Under the pieces are notes generated by a model. It saw only the letters and a program-made list of their open reading frames with translations. It was not told the origin of the DNA and made no database searches. Below are positions 60,912 through 64,000 of a stretch of DNA of 64,000 nucleotides, one piece after another (the first letter of the stretch is position 1; every line of letters begins with the position of its first letter). The position numbers and the translations under genes are program-made. Source of the DNA: Olleya aquimaris (GTDB lineage: Bacteria; Bacteroidota; Bacteroidia; Flavobacteriales; Flavobacteriaceae); assembly GCF_003259525.1 (NCBI RefSeq), contig NZ_QLLO01000004.1:1-64000 (forward strand), in the 5' to 3' direction.

Positions 60912-63900
60912 ATGAATGCAAAATTACATTATTTCATCCCTCTATTTTTTTTGTTAGTTATTCAAACCACTTTAGCACAAAATAAAGCTTGGACTAAAAC
61001 TACATTTAATGAAAAAACTAGCGATGTGTCTTTAAAAAAATTAGATAATAATTTCTTTACAATTTTTGATTTAGATATTAATCAACTAAAGCAACAATTA
61101 AGTACAGCACCTTTAAGAAATATATCTCAAGGCCAATCAAACACTATAGTTAGCTTTCCTTCTTTAGAGGGAAAATTTGAGCAGTTTAGAGTTGTAGAAA
61201 CTCAAATTTTCTCTACAAATGATAACGAAAATCAACACCCTGGAATTAAAACATATTTAGGGTCTAGGGTTGATAATTCTGGTGCAAGGATTAGATTTAG
61301 TGTTACACCACTAGGTCTAAATGCAATGATTTCTGAACCTGAAAAAGAAACAGTTTATATTCAGCCAGTAACCAAAATTTCTAATGGACAATACATTGTA
61401 TACAATAAAAAATCAAGAATTAATAGTTCTGAAACATTTGAATGTTTGACAGAAGATGTTAGTGTAACAAGTCGTGTAATTGGTAGTGAGGTTTATAGAG
61501 ATGCTAACGATAAATTGTTAAGGACATTTAGACTGGCAATGTCAGTAACTTCAGAGTATACTGCTTTTTGGGATGATGGAAACGCTGGAAATGGTAATGC
61601 CCAACAAGATGCTTTAGCTGCTATGGTATCTACATTAAATAGAAACAATGAGGTGTTTGAAGTAGATATGGCAATAACCTTTCTTTTAGTGGATACAGTA
61701 GATGACCCTGCTTTAGATTTAATTTATTCTGGTACAGATCCTTATGGAAGTGATTTAAATGGAGATTTGCAATCTAATTTAACATCCGTTGTTGGTGAAA
61801 CAGATTATGATATTGGGCACCTATTACATTTTGCAAATAATAACGGAAATGCTGGTTGTATTGGTTGTGTTTGCGAAAACGGAAAAGGTAGTGGCTTCTC
61901 AGCACATTCATTTGTTGATAATGATGGTGGACCTTACATGGCTGATTTTTTTGATATAGATTATGTGCCTCATGAAATTGGACATCAAATGGGTGCTAAT
62001 CATACTTGGTCTTTTAATTCTGAAGGAACAGGTGTCAATGCTGAGCCAGGAAGTGGTACCACAATTATGGGTTATGCAGGAATTACAGGTGGTAATGATG
62101 TACAAGACCATAGTGATCCTTATTTTCATTATCATAGTATCAGACAGATTTTAAACAATGTTACAAGTGGTGCTAATCAATGTGCTACAACAACCAATAT
62201 TTCTAATAACCCTCCAGTTGCAAATGCTGGCTTAGATTACACTATACCTAATGGTACTGCTTTTGTTTTAAAAGGAGCTGCTTCAGATCCAGATCCTACT
62301 GATACTTTAACCTATTGTTGGGAACAAATTGATAATGGTGTAACCACTAATAGCACCTTTGGACCAACAAAAACTACTGGTGCAGTTTGGAGGTCTAGAC
62401 CACCAAGTACTTCACCAAATAGATATATGCCAATTTTAAGCCGAGTTTTAAATGGACAGCTAACAGAGTCAAATCCTGTTGAAACTGTTGATAATACGTC
62501 TTGGGAAACCGTATCTACAGTAGGAAGAACATTAAATTTTGCATTAACTGTTAGAGATCGTTCAGAAGCTGGTGGAGTCGGTCAATCACCTCAAACAAGT
62601 TTTGATACCATGCAAGTTACAGTTGATGGTTCTTCAGGACCTTTTAGTGTCACTTCACAAACTACCAATGAAACATGGGATGCAGGTTCAACACAAACTG
62701 TAACTTGGAATGTTGCCGGAACTAGTGGAGGTGCAGTAAATACACCAACAGTAAACATATTGTTATCTACAGATGGAGGTTTAACATTTCCATATACTTT
62801 AGCGTCTAATGTACCAAATGATGGTTCGCATGATGTAACAGTACCTTCAACTGGTGGAGATACAAGTATGGCTAGAGTTATTGTAGAAGGTAATAATAAT
62901 ATTTTCTATGCAGTAAACTCTACCAACTTCTCAATACAAGAATCTGAGTTTGTAATTACCGTATCTAATCCAGATATTGATGTATGTCAGCCAAATGATG
63001 CTGTTTATAACTATACCTATAATACTTTTTTAGGATTTAGTGATACTACAAATTTGAGTGTTACAGGTTTACCAGGTGGTACTTCCGCAATTATTAGCCC
63101 AAATACTGCTTCTGCAGATGGAGATACAGGAACTGTTACTGTTTCAGGTACAGGTAGTTTGGCAATTGGAAATTATACCTTTACTCTACAAGGTACTTCT
63201 GGGTCAATAACCAAAACGGTTGACCTATCTTTTAATGTATTTAGTAGTACACTTAACCCTGTGACATTGTCATCACCAGCAAATGGAACTGTTGATGTAC
63301 CAGCAAACGGAGATTTGGTGTGGATTGCAGATTCTAATGCTGTAGATTATTTAGTCGAAATTTCTTCAGATTCTGGTTTTGGTACTATTGTAGAGTCTGC
63401 ATCAGTTCAAACAAATACATATACCACTACCATGTTAAATGCAGATACACAATATTTTTGGAGGGTGACTTCTTCTAATAATTGTGTCACAGCAAGTCCA
63501 TCTTCAGTATTTAATTTTACTACAGCAGTTTTGACCTGTAATAATGTTTTTAATGCAACAGACACACCTATAACTATTGCTAGTTCTGGTTCTAATGCTA
63601 ATTACACTTCAGTTATCAATATTCCAGAAAATTTAGAAATCACAGACATTAATGTTAGAATAAATATTGATCACGCTTGGAACAGTGATTTAGATATCTT
63701 TTTAATAAGTCCTTTAGGTACAATTGTTGAACTCTCAACAGATAATGGTGGTTCTGGCGATAATTATACAAATACAATATTTGATCAAGAAGCAACTAAT
63801 TTAATAACCTCAGGATCGTCTCCTTTTACTGGGACTTTTGTTCCTGAAGGTGATTTATCTGTTTTATATGGAGAATTTACAGCTGGAGATTGGACCTTGT

Positions 63901-64000
63901 CTGTAGATGATGATTATGGACCAGCAGATGGAGGTGCAATTATAGAATTTTCAATAGATTTATGTGTTTTAGGAAGCTTTGCAACATTATCAACCGACAC
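60912..64000 (+). CDS. Reprolysin-like metalloprotease, cut by right window edge
   Basis: An ATG at 60912 opens a frame that stays open to the window end (1029 codons and two bases). A signal peptide (cleavage after TTLAQ) and a long pro-region (to about 190) precede a zinc metalloprotease domain with HEIGHQMGANH starting at residue 354 and a Met-turn-like TTIMGYAG. Then come a PKD-like domain (from about 434; NPPVANAGLDYTI), Ig-like modules, an Fn3-type module (about 780-870; PANGTVDVPANGDLVW) and a P-domain (about 880-1020; WNSDLDIFLISPLGT). A C-terminal T9SS sorting domain is expected beyond the edge but cannot be seen. Confidence 0.9.
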   Translation, partial: MNAKLHYFIPLFFLLVIQTTLAQNKAWTKTTFNEKTSDVSLKKLDNNFFTIFDLDINQLKQQLSTAPLRNISQGQSNTIVSFPSLEGKFEQFRVVETQIFSTNDNENQHPGIKTYLGSRVDNSGARIRFSVTPLGLNAMISEPEKETVYIQPVTKISNGQYIVYNKKSRINSSETFECLTEDVSVTSRVIGSEVYRDANDKLLRTFRLAMSVTSEYTAFWDDGNAGNGNAQQDALAAMVSTLNRNNEVFEVDMAITFLLVDTVDDPALDLIYSGTDPYGSDLNGDLQSNLTSVVGETDYDIGHLLHFANNNGNAGCIGCVCENGKGSGFSAHSFVDNDGGPYMADFFDIDYVPHEIGHQMGANHTWSFNSEGTGVNAEPGSGTTIMGYAGITGGNDVQDHSDPYFHYHSIRQILNNVTSGANQCATTTNISNNPPVANAGLDYTIPNGTAFVLKGAASDPDPTDTLTYCWEQIDNGVTTNSTFGPTKTTGAVWRSRPPSTSPNRYMPILSRVLNGQLTESNPVETVDNTSWETVSTVGRTLNFALTVRDRSEAGGVGQSPQTSFDTMQVTVDGSSGPFSVTSQTTNETWDAGSTQTVTWNVAGTSGGAVNTPTVNILLSTDGGLTFPYTLASNVPNDGSHDVTVPSTGGDTSMARVIVEGNNNIFYAVNSTNFSIQESEFVITVSNPDIDVCQPNDAVYNYTYNTFLGFSDTTNLSVTGLPGGTSAIISPNTASADGDTGTVTVSGTGSLAIGNYTFTLQGTSGSITKTVDLSFNVFSSTLNPVTLSSPANGTVDVPANGDLVWIADSNAVDYLVEISSDSGFGTIVESASVQTNTYTTTMLNADTQYFWRVTSSNNCVTASPSSVFNFTTAVLTCNNVFNATDTPITIASSGSNANYTSVINIPENLEITDINVRINIDHAWNSDLDIFLISPLGTIVELSTDNGGSGDNYTNTIFDQEATNLITSGSSPFTGTFVPEGDLSVLYGEFTAGDWTLSVDDDYGPADGGAIIEFSIDLCVLGSFATLSTD

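Noticed and set aside
1-64000. tRNA, rRNA or CRISPR array in intergenic gaps
   Set aside because: I found no cloverleaf, rRNA core or spaced direct-repeat array by reading the gaps; a tRNA or CRISPR finder could still overrule this.

Overview
The window looks like chromosome of a marine Flavobacteriaceae species (Bacteroidota). The evidence is the strongly AT-rich sequence, promoters with the Bacteroidota -7 box TAnnTTTG, a bL21 with a flavobacterial-type C-terminal extension, DUF3098/DUF4199/DUF4286/DUF4301/DUF3127 proteins, TonB-dependent uptake, T9SS-sorted secreted metalloproteases and the ftsX-DUF3098-uppP-truB gene order. Nearly all of it is densely packed core housekeeping sequence; I see no rRNA, tRNA, CRISPR array, prophage or IS element.

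1-1883 is the accessory part: an integron-like locus read on the minus strand. A tyrosine recombinase is followed by an attI-like region with direct repeats, a GTTGGGC core, one cassette with a small membrane protein, and a structured attC-like site cut by the left window edge. 1977-9292 holds a cysteine-rich HMA lipoprotein, an EamA exporter, a secreted M16 peptidase pair (one active, one inactive), rplU-rpmA and a DinB-like protein. 9417-18154 has ahcY, divergent from a seven-gene operon (phosphopantetheinyl transferase, GGGP-synthase-like enzyme, thiamine-binding-type protein, PnuC-like transporter, NadR-like kinase, DUF4301, ArfB). A TPP riboswitch and the TonB receptor it controls follow, so this reads as a thiamine salvage region.

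18206-31793: a Rieske-like lipoprotein, greA with an unusual hairpin-rich leader, a HIT protein, an orphan histidine kinase, flavin reductase, aat, tag, and the ftsX-to-tonB minus-strand run, then leuS, which carries two REP-like palindromic repeats inside its reading frame. 32170-42000: a TlpA-like protein, mfd, a TerB-like protein, and a five-gene minus-strand operon: fbp, a coiled-coil protein, a roadblock-like protein, a Ras-like GTPase and a cytoplasmic hybrid histidine kinase. This operon is the best candidate for an undescribed signalling or polarity system.

42076-57888: a GNAT protein with aspartate kinase, a fused O-/N-acyltransferase for aminolipids, an ArsR-type regulator with a perfect 24-bp palindromic operator (a near copy lies upstream of the TPP riboswitch), an LEA-like repeat protein, a long minus-strand run including rsmA-mgtE, serS, an HTTM membrane protein and ribF. 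57973-64000: two divergent secreted metalloproteases, the second cut by the right window edge.
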